Shown here piece after piece: positions 37,703 through 46,893 of a stretch of 64,000 nucleotides of DNA; positions within the stretch are counted from its first letter, which is position 1, and every line of letters begins with the position of its first letter. This stretch comes from Bacteroidia bacterium (lineage in GTDB: Bacteria; Bacteroidota; Bacteroidia; B-17B0; Aurantibacillaceae). Location: assembly GCA_014378485.1 (NCBI GenBank), contig JACMNO010000012.1, positions 1-64,000 of the forward strand. The letters are read 5' to 3'. The notes under the pieces are model-generated. The model was not told where the DNA came from. It worked only from the letters and a program-made list of their open reading frames with translations, and ran no database searches. The position numbers were made by a program, and so were the translations under genes.

Positions 37703-38158
37703 TTACTTGTTCTTTAAAATATACTTCATCATTAAAGAATCTTTATTTATGTCAATTTGTGTAAAGTTATATTTTTTATAGAAGTTTACAGCAGGTATGT
37801 TATCATTATTTACTTCCAGTTTTAATTCATCATAATGATGTTTTGCAGCATATTCCACGCACATTTCTAAAAGTTTAGAGGCAATACCTACTCCTGAATA
37901 CTCTTTTGCCAGACTCACACTAGTAATAAATCCAAAATTATCCTCTTTATTAAAATAGGTGGCAATTAAACCTATTAATCTTTGATCATGCCAGGCTTCA
38001 AAAGTAACAGCATTATTATAGATCTTTTTTGAATATTCTTTAAGATCAACTCTTGTATTTAATGGAGGAATAAAAGAATTATTACAATAATTTAAATGCA
38101 AAAAAACCTCATTTTCATTACCGCATTGTGTTTTATATGTAATGTTTTGTATATGCAC
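37703..38158 (-). CDS. GNAT N-acetyltransferase
   Basis: 151 aa. Central FITSVSLAKEYSGVGIASKLLEMCVEYA (about residues 75-102) is the GNAT acetyl-CoA-binding motif A (R/Q-x-x-G-x-G/A variant EYSGVGIA), followed by LKLEVNNDNIPAVNFYKKYNF. In this locus it may acetylate an amino sugar made by the nearby PLP aminotransferases. Operonic with the methyltransferase (10-base gap). Confidence 0.87.
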   Translation of the reverse strand: MHIQNITYKTQCGNENEVFLHLNYCNNSFIPPLNTRVDLKEYSKKIYNNAVTFEAWHDQRLIGLIATYFNKEDNFGFITSVSLAKEYSGVGIASKLLEMCVEYAAKHHYDELKLEVNNDNIPAVNFYKKYNFTQIDINKDSLMMKYILKNK

Positions 38159-38185
38159 TAACTAATTATCAATAAATTTAAGAAA

Positions 38186-39142
38186 TTATTCTTCCAATAC
38201 TGCGATTCCAAAGCCATATCTTCCAAATTCATTGCCATTATATAGTAAATACACTTTTTCTTCGCATTTAAAAATGTGAGGATAGCACATCATCTCCGAA
38301 TCCCAACCTTCGTCCGAAAAATTGATACCTACATTCACTTCGTCTCGTGTCCATCTTTTTAAATCATCTGAATAAGCGTAACCAAGCCTGTATCCTCTTG
38401 TTTTGTCTTTTCTAAAACCTGTTGCCTCTCTATAACAAAAATACATGTGATATCTATTATTATGATAAATTATTGTTGGTAAGGCCTGACATTCATCAGA
38501 GTTTAAAAAATCTGAGATTATTTGCTTTCCTTCTTCTTTTATCCAGTTTATTCCATCTGGCGACGTTGCTTGTCCGATCTTATATACACGCGCAGGCTCT
38601 TCTTCACTTGTATTTATCCACTTGGTTCCGAATATATAAAGCATATGATACATTTCATCAAACGCAGTAACAAAACTGTCTCCAACTAAAAATGGTTCAT
38701 TAGGTGATGAAGTCAACACTGGACCATGCCCGATTTTATTAAACGTTAAACCATTATCATTGCTAATTGCCAGCCCTGTCGATGTTTCAACAGACACTGC
38801 CACTCTGCGGCTCCAGCCACAAGTATAAGCCAATATTCTGTTCTTATCCTTAACAACGTTTATTGGAAAAATACCATGCTCATCAAATGTACCGAGCTCA
38901 CCTAATTTTATTACTACTTTTTCTGAAATATTAAGTACTGTCCTAAAATCCATTGTCATATCAACAAATGAAATGTGGCTCAAGAATTTGCCGTTTTTCT
39001 TATCTGTTTCTCTTGTAGAAAAATAGATTCTCACAAAACCATCACATATTAAAGTTTGAGGTGATTGAGCAAATTCTACGCAATTATTAGCTAATTTGTA
39101 ATCAATAGGATTAAATATTCTTCCTAGTTTTTTCCACTTCAT
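38186..39142 (-). CDS. Five-bladed beta-propeller glycosidase-like protein, copy 1
   Basis: 318 aa from the ATG at 39142; the frame two codons longer would begin with TTG. Full-length similarity to its neighbour at 39156 (shared WKK.GRIF, GTFDE.G..P, NEPF, WDSEM..YPH, GFGIA.LE). The pattern resembles GH43/GH32/GH130-type propellers, with possible catalytic acids in FDEHGIFP, NEPF and SDEGWDSEMMCYP. No signal peptide, so it acts in the cytoplasm, perhaps on nucleotide- or lipid-linked sugars. Family name not certain. Confidence 0.72.
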   Translation of the reverse strand: MKWKKLGRIFNPIDYKLANNCVEFAQSPQTLICDGFVRIYFSTRETDKKNGKFLSHISFVDMTMDFRTVLNISEKVVIKLGELGTFDEHGIFPINVVKDKNRILAYTCGWSRRVAVSVETSTGLAISNDNGLTFNKIGHGPVLTSSPNEPFLVGDSFVTAFDEMYHMLYIFGTKWINTSEEEPARVYKIGQATSPDGINWIKEEGKQIISDFLNSDECQALPTIIYHNNRYHMYFCYREATGFRKDKTRGYRLGYAYSDDLKRWTRDEVNVGINFSDEGWDSEMMCYPHIFKCEEKVYLLYNGNEFGRYGFGIAVLEE

Positions 39143-39155
39143 GATCAATTTCTTA

Positions 39156-40121
39156 TTATTTTAATTCGCCTTCTAATTCAGCAATCCCAAACCCTTCTTT
39201 GCCTACCTGATTTCCTAAATACATCATGTAAATTCTTCCATCCAACTCAAATACATGAGGGTAGCTTATCATTTCAGAATCCCATCCTTCTTCAGATACA
39301 TCTATACCCGCTTTAGAATCATCACGTTCCCAGTTTACTAAATCAACAGAATAGGCATAACCAATACGATAACCTTTCGCTTTACCCCTGAAATCCAACC
39401 CGTAACGATAACAAAAAAACATATGGTATTTATTGTTATGGTAAAAAACATCAGGGCTTGCCTGAGCTTCATTTTCTTCCAATTTAGATTCGATTAAATC
39501 TTTGTCTTCTTTAATCCAATTTAACCCATTATTTGAATGAGCCATTCTGATTTTATATACCGGTTCAGGTTTACCTTCATTTTCAATCCATTTTCGTCCG
39601 GCAATATAAAACAAGTAATATGTACCATTGAATTGCCTGATTTTTGGGCCACTTAATACAAATGGTTCATTAATACTGTATGACAATACAGGTCCACCGC
39701 TCCCTATTTTTTCAAAAGTTTCTCCATTATTTTTACTGATTGCAGCGCCAATGGCAACATTAAATGGCACAGATTCACAACGGGTCCAACCCGCGTAATA
39801 AGCCATTACATCATTCCCTTTCCAAATTACAGATGTTGGATAAGTACCAAACTCGTCAAAAGTCCCTTTTGCTCCAAGTTTAAATATTGGCTCCTTAGCG
39901 ATGTTCATAATTTCAAATAAATTTTTCCTATTTAAATCTAAATATGCTGAGTAACTCACATATTGTCCCTTTTCGTCGGGATTAGGCCTACAAGAAAAAT
40001 ATACACGGATAAAATCATCAAACTTCAATATTGCCGGCGCCTGGGCAAAACTTTTAAGCCAATCAATATTCGTTATTTCCTGAGGTATAAATATCCTACC
40101 TTTTTTTCTCCAAGTAAACAT
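39156..40121 (-). CDS. Five-bladed beta-propeller glycosidase-like protein, copy 2
   Basis: 321 aa, tandem paralogue of the previous gene. FTWRKKGRIFIPQEI, IRVYFSCRPNPDEKGQ, GTFDEFGTYPTSV, SINEPFVLSG, KYHMFFCYRY, EEGWDSEMISYPHVF and KEGFGIAEL line up position by position. The two copies have diverged substantially, suggesting different substrates rather than a recent duplication. Eight bases separate them and WbqC lies 15 bases on the other side. Confidence 0.72.
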   Translation of the reverse strand: MFTWRKKGRIFIPQEITNIDWLKSFAQAPAILKFDDFIRVYFSCRPNPDEKGQYVSYSAYLDLNRKNLFEIMNIAKEPIFKLGAKGTFDEFGTYPTSVIWKGNDVMAYYAGWTRCESVPFNVAIGAAISKNNGETFEKIGSGGPVLSYSINEPFVLSGPKIRQFNGTYYLFYIAGRKWIENEGKPEPVYKIRMAHSNNGLNWIKEDKDLIESKLEENEAQASPDVFYHNNKYHMFFCYRYGLDFRGKAKGYRIGYAYSVDLVNWERDDSKAGIDVSEEGWDSEMISYPHVFELDGRIYMMYLGNQVGKEGFGIAELEGELK

Positions 40122-40136
40122 TCTAAATTATTTTAT

Positions 40137-40841
40137 TTACTGCAAAGTAAACGACGATTGCAAATGACGCCTGATCTCCTCCTTTGAATTAAACATCATA
40201 ACATCAATAATTGAAAGGAAAGGAATAAACTCATTTTCCACTTGAGGATAAACTATATTATTGGTTTTCAAAAACTTCAATTCAATTCCTTCATTTTTAA
40301 ACTCTTCCTTATCATATAATTCAAAACCTCCAATTGGATTAATATATACATCTGCATGCCGGGCTTTACAAATTGCCATGACTTTTTTCCCGGATTTTAA
40401 ATCATGGTTAATGTCAATAGAGGAGGATATAACTATCGGTGTTTTAATATCAAGGTAATGATTTATTTGTCTTAAAGAATTTAAAATAAATTGAAATAAA
40501 TTTTTGCTTTCAAATTCAACAATCCCTTCTAACACAGCAAAAACTGCAGCGAAATGTGGTGTTTTCCGATACGATTCTGTAATTCGATTTAATATTTTTT
40601 TCCTTTCCATACCCCAATCATCAGATAAATACCTGTCTTTTACATCAAGGTAATCGGAATCCTTTTTTAAAGGAAAAGTTATATACGCATCAGCCCCATT
40701 AATTAAAATGCGGTTTCGGTTTATCCATCCCTTTTTCGTATATTGAATATTGTCATAAATAATAAATTCATGAACCGCATTCATTAATTGAAAATAACCA
40801 ATATAAGGAAATAAATATGGTTGCATGACAGCTACTTTCAT
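40137..40841 (-). CDS. WbqC-like protein
   Basis: 234 aa. MKVAVMQPYLFPYIGYFQLMNAV with DNIQYTKKGWINRNRI at the N-terminus is diagnostic for the WbqC family, found with DegT-type aminotransferases in O-antigen and natural-product clusters. The biochemical role is not established. It abuts the aminotransferase gene with no gap, pointing to a joint function in forming an amino-sugar derivative. Confidence 0.92.
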   Translation of the reverse strand: MKVAVMQPYLFPYIGYFQLMNAVHEFIIYDNIQYTKKGWINRNRILINGADAYITFPLKKDSDYLDVKDRYLSDDWGMERKKILNRITESYRKTPHFAAVFAVLEGIVEFESKNLFQFILNSLRQINHYLDIKTPIVISSSIDINHDLKSGKKVMAICKARHADVYINPIGGFELYDKEEFKNEGIELKFLKTNNIVYPQVENEFIPFLSIIDVMMFNSKEEIRRHLQSSFTLQ

Positions 40842-41915
40842 CTATACTATTGAATTAATAATCTTACTTATCTTTTCTATGTGGAATTCTTCAAGATCAA
40901 AATACATTGGCAAGCACAGAACACGCTTCGAGATATCATCAGAAATAGGACAAGAATAATGTTCTGTCAAAAATGGCAAATTATTTAATGAAGGATAAAA
41001 ATAGCGACGTGTATTGAATTCATTTTTCAAAAAAGTTTCTTTTGCTTTCAATAAAATGGATTCACTTTCGAACACCACAGGGTAATATGCATAATTATAT
41101 TTTGTCGATTCAGGCATTCCTGGGCGTGTAATTGCCGCTTTGGATAATATTGATGAATAGAGATCTGAACGTTTTGCTCTCGCTTCTATTAATAGATCAA
41201 GCATCGGCAAATTGCATAAGCCCATTGCCGCGTGAAATTCGCAATTTTTACCATTTATGCCCATTGTAAAATAGTCATCACCAATATGACCAAATGAATG
41301 ATACAGATTTATCAATTTTAAAACCTCAGTATCTTTAGCGGTGACTGAACCACCTTCAATTGTATGGAATAGTTTTGTGGCATGAAAACTACATGTACTT
41401 ACATCACCATAATTAAAAATACTTTGGCCTTTGTATTCAACACCAAAAGCATGTGCAGCATCATATATTACTTTTAAACTATGCTTTAATGCAATTTTCT
41501 CGATTTGCTCAACGTCACAAGGTATTCCGTATACATGAGTTGCTAAAATAGCTGTAGTTCTAGGAGTAATTAAAGCTTCAATTTTACTACTGTCAATACA
41601 AAAGGTTTCACTCGAAATATCGCAAAACACAGGCTTACAGCCCTCCCAAAGTAATGAATTTGTGGTAGCAACATAAGAAAAGGGAGTTGTTATAACTTCT
41701 CCAATAATATTTAATGCCTTAATAGCCAATTGCATAGCTATAGTACCATTAGAAACAAATAGTAGATTTTCAAGTCCTAATTTTTTACAAATATCATTTT
41801 CTAATTTTTGTACTAAAGGGCCTCTATTAGTTAAATGATGATTTTGCCATATACTATCAATGATTCGATTATAATCTGATTGGGGGGGTAAATAGGATTT
41901 AGTTACATTTATCAT
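40842..41915 (-). CDS. DegT/DnrJ/EryC1/StrS family PLP aminotransferase
   Basis: 357 aa sugar aminotransferase. FVSNGTIAMQLAI near 54-66 binds PLP phosphate, VIYDAAHAFGVEYKG near 149 contains the PLP-stacking aspartate, and FHATKLFHTIEGG places the Schiff-base lysine at K181. It adds an amino group to a nucleotide-linked keto-sugar. Works with WbqC immediately downstream. First gene of the long minus-strand cluster; start ATG at 41915. Confidence 0.92.
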   Translation of the reverse strand: MINVTKSYLPPQSDYNRIIDSIWQNHHLTNRGPLVQKLENDICKKLGLENLLFVSNGTIAMQLAIKALNIIGEVITTPFSYVATTNSLLWEGCKPVFCDISSETFCIDSSKIEALITPRTTAILATHVYGIPCDVEQIEKIALKHSLKVIYDAAHAFGVEYKGQSIFNYGDVSTCSFHATKLFHTIEGGSVTAKDTEVLKLINLYHSFGHIGDDYFTMGINGKNCEFHAAMGLCNLPMLDLLIEARAKRSDLYSSILSKAAITRPGMPESTKYNYAYYPVVFESESILLKAKETFLKNEFNTRRYFYPSLNNLPFLTEHYSCPISDDISKRVLCLPMYFDLEEFHIEKISKIINSIV

Positions 41916-42134
41916 AAAATAATATTGGCATTAACTTTATAAATGTAATTAAGTTTCAAGCATTTGCCAATTCTTATTAAGAATAAATTATCAAATAAGA
42001 TCTGTGATTATTTAATTTTCAAAAAAATATGAAGCATAAACAAAAAATAGTCAAATATCAATCTTTTCTATGCCACAAGGAGTTTATTTACTATAATACA
42101 ATCTAAATGTCTGTAAAATTCAGGTTGGTTTTAC

Positions 42135-42142
42135 TATATTTG
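42135..42142 (+). promoter_or_regulatory. -7 promoter box TATATTTG of the T9SS protein gene
   Basis: Perfect TAnnTTTG match 27 bases before the TTG start at 42169. A clear TTTG box about 20 bases upstream is missing. It supports translation beginning close to 42169. Confidence 0.4.
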
Positions 42143-42168
42143 TAATAGTCAATAACATATACCGTAAA

Positions 42169-45100
42169 TTGCTATATAAAAAATTCATTTATAAGAATAG
42201 TAAATCAATAAAAAAAGCAGTAGTTCATTGTTCTTTTTTATGTATAATTTTATGTCTAAATTATAGTTCTTTGATTGGACAATCAATACCTAATAATAAT
42301 TTAAAATTATGGTTAAAGGCCGATTCCGGAATAGTTAAAAACTCTTCAAATAAAGTTTTAACCTGGTCTGACATAAGTGGAAACAACAACAACTTACATT
42401 CTTTACCCGGGTCTGAACCACTAATCCAGAATTCTATTGAAATTAATAATTTGCCAACTATACAATTCAGTGGCACAAGTTCATTAATATTCGATGCGAC
42501 ATTTTCAATTGATAGCTTTACTGTATTTTACATAGCAAAAAAAAATGCAGCAGCTAACAGATTAATAATATTTGGCGATATTACAACACAAACCGGTATT
42601 TTCAACTGGGATGATGGTTTTACCTATATTCAAACTCCCTCTACTTATGCCGGTTTGAACACGGGTGCTCAAACCGATTATTCAGCATATTTAATTAAAT
42701 TTAATAAACTGACTGCAAGTGTATTCAAAGATGGGTCACAAACTGCCACTACTACTCCTTTTGTATATAACGGATTATTTAATTTTAATCAATTAGGGGA
42801 AAGTAATTTTTATAGCTCGGGGACTGTCGGCGAAATTGCCGAGATCATTGTATATAATGGCATTTTAAAAGTTTCAGAAATAAATCAAATAGAACAATAT
42901 ATTTTTAATAAATATGCTCCACCGATATCCCTTCCAAATAATATTACTGTAGCTAATTCCTATTGTGATACAATAATTAGTCCGATAGGTTACTTTACTA
43001 ACTATGCCTGGTCAACCGGCGCAACGACTCCAAGCATCGCAGTAAATAAATCAGGTAAGTATTGGGTTAATGCTACCAATATTTTCGGGAAACTTTCTTC
43101 CGATACCATTTTGGTCACCTACCCCAATTACCATCAGCCTTTGCAAAATGTGATCTGTGCCAACAAGAATCTGGCATGGGATACAGAGCTCCCAAAAAGT
43201 TCCTTTTCATTTCAATGGCAGGATAATTCACCTGATTCAGTTTTTGCAATTACCCAGGCCGGTAATTATTATGTAAAAATTACAGATTCTTTGGGTTGCT
43301 CAATCACATCTGATACCCTCAAAATAACCGTAGATACATTTGCCAATACCATGTCTTTAGGAAATGACACTTTTCTCTGTTCCGGCAACTTAATTACCCT
43401 AACCAGCGGCGCTTCTCCTTCACTCACCTACACCTGGAGCACAGGATCCAATAATGATTCCTTACTAATTACTACCACAGGGCAATATTCTGTTGTAGTA
43501 ACAAACACCAATAACTGTGTGGCAAGAGATACTATTATTGTAAACATTAGTGGTCAAGCTCCTGTCGCTAATTTCAGTACAAGCATTGGTTGTCAAAATA
43601 CTGCCGTTAGTTTCACCAATTTATCCAGTGCTGTTGCTGGAAATACAATTATTGCTACTAATTGGAATTTTGGGGATGTTGCTTCCGGAACATTCAGTAC
43701 CTCAGCAGCAACCAATCCTTTTCATACCTTTTCAGACACTGGCACCTATACTATTCGTTTAAAGGTAATCACCAATGCGGGTTGCGAACAATCAATAACC
43801 AAAACAATTCATATTGCCCCAAAGCCAACCGTAAATTTTTCGATAGGCAATTCCTGCCAAAATGATAGCACTTCTTTTTCTAACCTCAGCACAAGCAATG
43901 CCGGTTATCCTCTTTCCTCTTTAAACTGGAATTTTGGAGATTCCTCAAGTGGTTTAGCTAATAATTCCAATTCGCAAAATCCAAAACATCTGTTCTCAAC
44001 TCAATCCAATTATACTATCAAATTAGTGGCTACCAATAATGCCGGTTGTAAAGATTCACTGATAAACATTATCACAGTAAAAGCACAGGTAAAAGCAGGT
44101 TTTACCTATAGCACGCCTTGTACCAATACCACGACTGTTTTTCAGGATAATTCCATTGCATCCTCTACAGCTCCATCTACCCGCTTATGGAACTTTGGCA
44201 ACAGCACTTCGGCAGGTTTAACTGTCGCTAAAGCCTATGCAACTTCCGGTGTGTACTCAGTTTCTTTAACAGTTACCGTAAACGGTTGTACCTCAAACAT
44301 CAGTAAGATTATTACTATATTTTCTCCCCCGGTTCCAAATTTTACTATTCCTGCATCCTGCTTAAAAGATACCATCACAGCCATCAACTCTTCTATGGCA
44401 CAAAGCGGTGTCATTTCATCATACAATTGGAAATTAAATAATCTACCTTTTTCAGCTGTTCAAAATCCCACTCTTAGTCTAAGCAGCGCGGGAAGTTACC
44501 CGGTTCGGTTAACCGTTGTAAATTCTTTCGGTTGTAAAGATTCTATAACAAAAACAATCACCGTTTATCCTTTACCAATCGTCGATTTCACCACTAACCC
44601 CGCTACCTATTATTACATCAACTCACCTGTAAATTTTATTCCTTCTATTTTAAATGCCAGTTCATATGTATGGTCCGGAAGCAGCATTTCTACATCAACT
44701 GTTCAAAGCCCTTCCTACACATTTAATGCACAAGGAACATATACCGTAACACTTAATTTAAAAGATCTGCAAGGATGCCGTAATTTAAAAACAAAAACTC
44801 TTTTAGTTTCAAAACCTTATCTTGATGTTGCTATTTTAAATGTAACCACCATTAAAGATGATGATGGCTTTATGACCGTGAAAACGGATCTCGCTAATTA
44901 CGGAACAATACCAGTTTCGGCCATTGATCTTCAATACCAGATAAGCGATGGCGGAAACAATAAAGAAACTTGGGCCGGTACGCTTATTCCAAACGCTTTT
45001 TTCACCTATACTTTTAACTCAAAGAGTGCTTCCCAGGCAAATAGTACAAATAATATTACCTGTGTTGATATTAAAAAAGTAAATGGCATTAATGATGACA

Positions 45101-45408
45101 ACCAAACTAACAATAACCTATGTAGCACGTTAAGTTATAATGAGATTGCTGTTTCAAACCCAATCCCTAATCCTGCTGAAGGAGATATAACTTTACCGGT
45201 AATCCTGAATAAAAATATTGAAATAAATATTACTATCTATAATTCAAATGGCCAGCTACTATATGAAGCAGCCCCACAGAGAGGGATTGAAGGATTAAAT
45301 TTAATTATTTTACCCACTTCTTCTTATTCAAGAGGATGTTATATAATAAAGACCGTTATTGATGATAAGGTGTTCATCAAAAAATTTATTAAAATAAGCA
45401 ATAAGTAA
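42169..45408 (+). CDS. Large PKD-repeat surface protein with type IX secretion sorting domain
   Basis: 1079 aa, exported. Starts at TTG (42169) with a basic N-terminus and hydrophobic signal (VHCSFLCIILCLNYSSLIGQS); no ATG precedes the signal in frame. Order: LamG/concanavalin-like domain about 40-250 (LKLWLKADSG, WSDISGNNNNLHS), Ig-like stretches 250-460, about five PKD-type repeats 465-870 (WNFGD, FSDTGTYTIRLKV, YTVTLNLKD), a CARDB-like domain 880-1000, and a C-terminal Por sorting domain (VSNPIPNPAEGDI ... CYIIKTVIDDKVFIKKFIK). T9SS exports it to the cell surface. It lies in the polysaccharide region but is transcribed alone. Confidence 0.85.
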   Translation: MLYKKFIYKNSKSIKKAVVHCSFLCIILCLNYSSLIGQSIPNNNLKLWLKADSGIVKNSSNKVLTWSDISGNNNNLHSLPGSEPLIQNSIEINNLPTIQFSGTSSLIFDATFSIDSFTVFYIAKKNAAANRLIIFGDITTQTGIFNWDDGFTYIQTPSTYAGLNTGAQTDYSAYLIKFNKLTASVFKDGSQTATTTPFVYNGLFNFNQLGESNFYSSGTVGEIAEIIVYNGILKVSEINQIEQYIFNKYAPPISLPNNITVANSYCDTIISPIGYFTNYAWSTGATTPSIAVNKSGKYWVNATNIFGKLSSDTILVTYPNYHQPLQNVICANKNLAWDTELPKSSFSFQWQDNSPDSVFAITQAGNYYVKITDSLGCSITSDTLKITVDTFANTMSLGNDTFLCSGNLITLTSGASPSLTYTWSTGSNNDSLLITTTGQYSVVVTNTNNCVARDTIIVNISGQAPVANFSTSIGCQNTAVSFTNLSSAVAGNTIIATNWNFGDVASGTFSTSAATNPFHTFSDTGTYTIRLKVITNAGCEQSITKTIHIAPKPTVNFSIGNSCQNDSTSFSNLSTSNAGYPLSSLNWNFGDSSSGLANNSNSQNPKHLFSTQSNYTIKLVATNNAGCKDSLINIITVKAQVKAGFTYSTPCTNTTTVFQDNSIASSTAPSTRLWNFGNSTSAGLTVAKAYATSGVYSVSLTVTVNGCTSNISKIITIFSPPVPNFTIPASCLKDTITAINSSMAQSGVISSYNWKLNNLPFSAVQNPTLSLSSAGSYPVRLTVVNSFGCKDSITKTITVYPLPIVDFTTNPATYYYINSPVNFIPSILNASSYVWSGSSISTSTVQSPSYTFNAQGTYTVTLNLKDLQGCRNLKTKTLLVSKPYLDVAILNVTTIKDDDGFMTVKTDLANYGTIPVSAIDLQYQISDGGNNKETWAGTLIPNAFFTYTFNSKSASQANSTNNITCVDIKKVNGINDDNQTNNNLCSTLSYNEIAVSNPIPNPAEGDITLPVILNKNIEINITIYNSNGQLLYEAAPQRGIEGLNLIILPTSSYSRGCYIIKTVIDDKVFIKKFIKISNK

Positions 45409-45414
45409 TTTTAA

Positions 45415-46542
45415 CTAATTATAAAATCGAATAACTGAGTTTATAACATGCGTTTGTTCCTTACTTGCCAAATCATAAAATAAAGGAAGTCTCAATAAAC
45501 GTTCTGTATAACGATCCGCATTGGTTAACTCTCTGTTATCTTTTAAAGCACTATAAAAAGGACTTTTATGCAAAGAGATGTAATGAAAAACTGCCAAAAT
45601 TCCATCATCCTGTAAATGGCTAATAAGTGCTACTCTCTCATCGTTAGAACGACAAATAAGATAAAAGATATGTGCATTATTTGTAGCGTACTCGGGTATT
45701 TTAGGTAATTTAATTTTTTTAGAAGTCTCTAATGATTTAAATGCATCATAATAACAATTCCAAATTTTCATTCGTTTTTTTTGAATCACCTCAAGTTTCT
45801 CTAATTGCGCGAATAAAAAGGCCGCAATGATATCTGATGGAAGAAAAGAAGACCCAATATCAACCCAATCGTATTGAGCTAAACCACCCCTAAAGAACTG
45901 AGAACGATTTGTTCCTTTTTCACGAATAATTTCTGCCCGATCAATAAATTTTTCGTCATTAATAACTAACATTCCACCTTCACCAGACATAATATTTTTT
46001 GTTTCGTGAAATGAAAAGGTTGCTAAATGACCGATACTTCCTAAAGGTTTATTTTTATAAAAACTATCAATGGATTGTGCAGCATCCTCAATAACAAACA
46101 ACTTATATTTTTCCGCCAAATGAAGGATTACATCCATATCGCAGGCAATTCCCGCGTAATGAACCACTACAATTGCCTTGGTTTTGGAAGTGATCAATGG
46201 TTCAATCTCTGCAGGATCAATATTTGGATTCTCTGAATTACTGTCACAGAAAACTAACTTCGCCCCGCGCAATACAAACGCATTGGCGGTTGAAACAAAA
46301 GTATAAGAAGGCATAATAACTTCATCACCCAATTTAATATCAATTAAAATGGCAGCCATTTCCAGTGCAGTTGTACAAGAAGTCGTTAATAATACTTTTT
46401 TAAATCCGTACTTTTTCTCAAAAAAATCATGGCATTTATTTGTGAATAAACCATCTCCTGATATTTTGCCCAATTTTACAGCTTGGGAAATATATTCTAG
46501 TTCATTACCAATGAAAAAAGGTTTATTGAATGGTACCTTCAT
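45415..46542 (-). CDS. wecE: dTDP-4-amino-4,6-dideoxygalactose transaminase WecE/RffA
   Basis: Forms dTDP-4-amino-4,6-dideoxy-D-galactose (Fuc4N) from the 4-keto sugar using glutamate and PLP, as in enterobacterial common antigen. 375 aa. VPFNKPFFIGNE, GDEVIMPSYTFVSTANAFVLRGAK (residues 72-95), VVVHYAGIACDMD and REKGTNRSQFFRGG are the strong WecE signatures; Schiff-base lysine K182 in FSFHETKN. dTDP-glucose synthesis genes (rmlA, rmlB) are not in the window. Convergent with the T9SS gene, six bases apart. Confidence 0.93.
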   Translation of the reverse strand: MKVPFNKPFFIGNELEYISQAVKLGKISGDGLFTNKCHDFFEKKYGFKKVLLTTSCTTALEMAAILIDIKLGDEVIMPSYTFVSTANAFVLRGAKLVFCDSNSENPNIDPAEIEPLITSKTKAIVVVHYAGIACDMDVILHLAEKYKLFVIEDAAQSIDSFYKNKPLGSIGHLATFSFHETKNIMSGEGGMLVINDEKFIDRAEIIREKGTNRSQFFRGGLAQYDWVDIGSSFLPSDIIAAFLFAQLEKLEVIQKKRMKIWNCYYDAFKSLETSKKIKLPKIPEYATNNAHIFYLICRSNDERVALISHLQDDGILAVFHYISLHKSPFYSALKDNRELTNADRYTERLLRLPLFYDLASKEQTHVINSVIRFYN

Positions 46543-46623
46543 AAATTAAATTATCCTAATTTTAAATTTACTAATTATCCTTCAACAAAACTAAACAGAA
46601 TTTTAAAAAGTATTTATTTTCTA

Positions 46624-46830
46624 ATGCAACTGATTTTCGCCACTCATAACATAAACAAATTAAAAGACGTCAGGAGCCTTATTCCTGATCCGATCGACCT
46701 ACTTAGCCTGGATGAAGTTCATTTCAAAAAAGACATCGAAGAAACCGAAACAACTATTGAAGGCAATGCTTTATTGAAAGCCAAAACGATTTATGAAAAA
46801 ACTGGCATTAATTGCTTTGCTGATGACAGC
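46624..46830. repeat. Long direct repeat, rdgB copy A
   Basis: 207 bases beginning exactly at the ATG and ending after GATGACAGC. They match 47937-48143 at a constant offset of 1313 with about 92% identity. Sequence before the ATG and after the break is unrelated between copies. Confidence 0.9.
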
Positions 46831-46836
46831 TATTGA
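46624..46836 (+). pseudogene. Truncated 5' copy of rdgB
   Basis: 70 codons beginning MQLIFATHNINKLKDVRS and ending INCFADDSY then stop. It matches the first 69 codons of the intact rdgB at 47937, then breaks off in mid-motif (ADDSY instead of ADDSGLL). About 16 of 207 bases differ between copies, mostly at synonymous sites. The remaining two thirds of the gene, including the substrate-recognition part, is absent, so it should be non-functional. It is the front remnant of a gene split by the nucleotidyltransferase module. Confidence 0.9.
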
Positions 46837-46893
46837 TGAAAAATATTCATACAGAACTTTCTTGAACTTGATATTAAATAATGCTCGTAAAAG

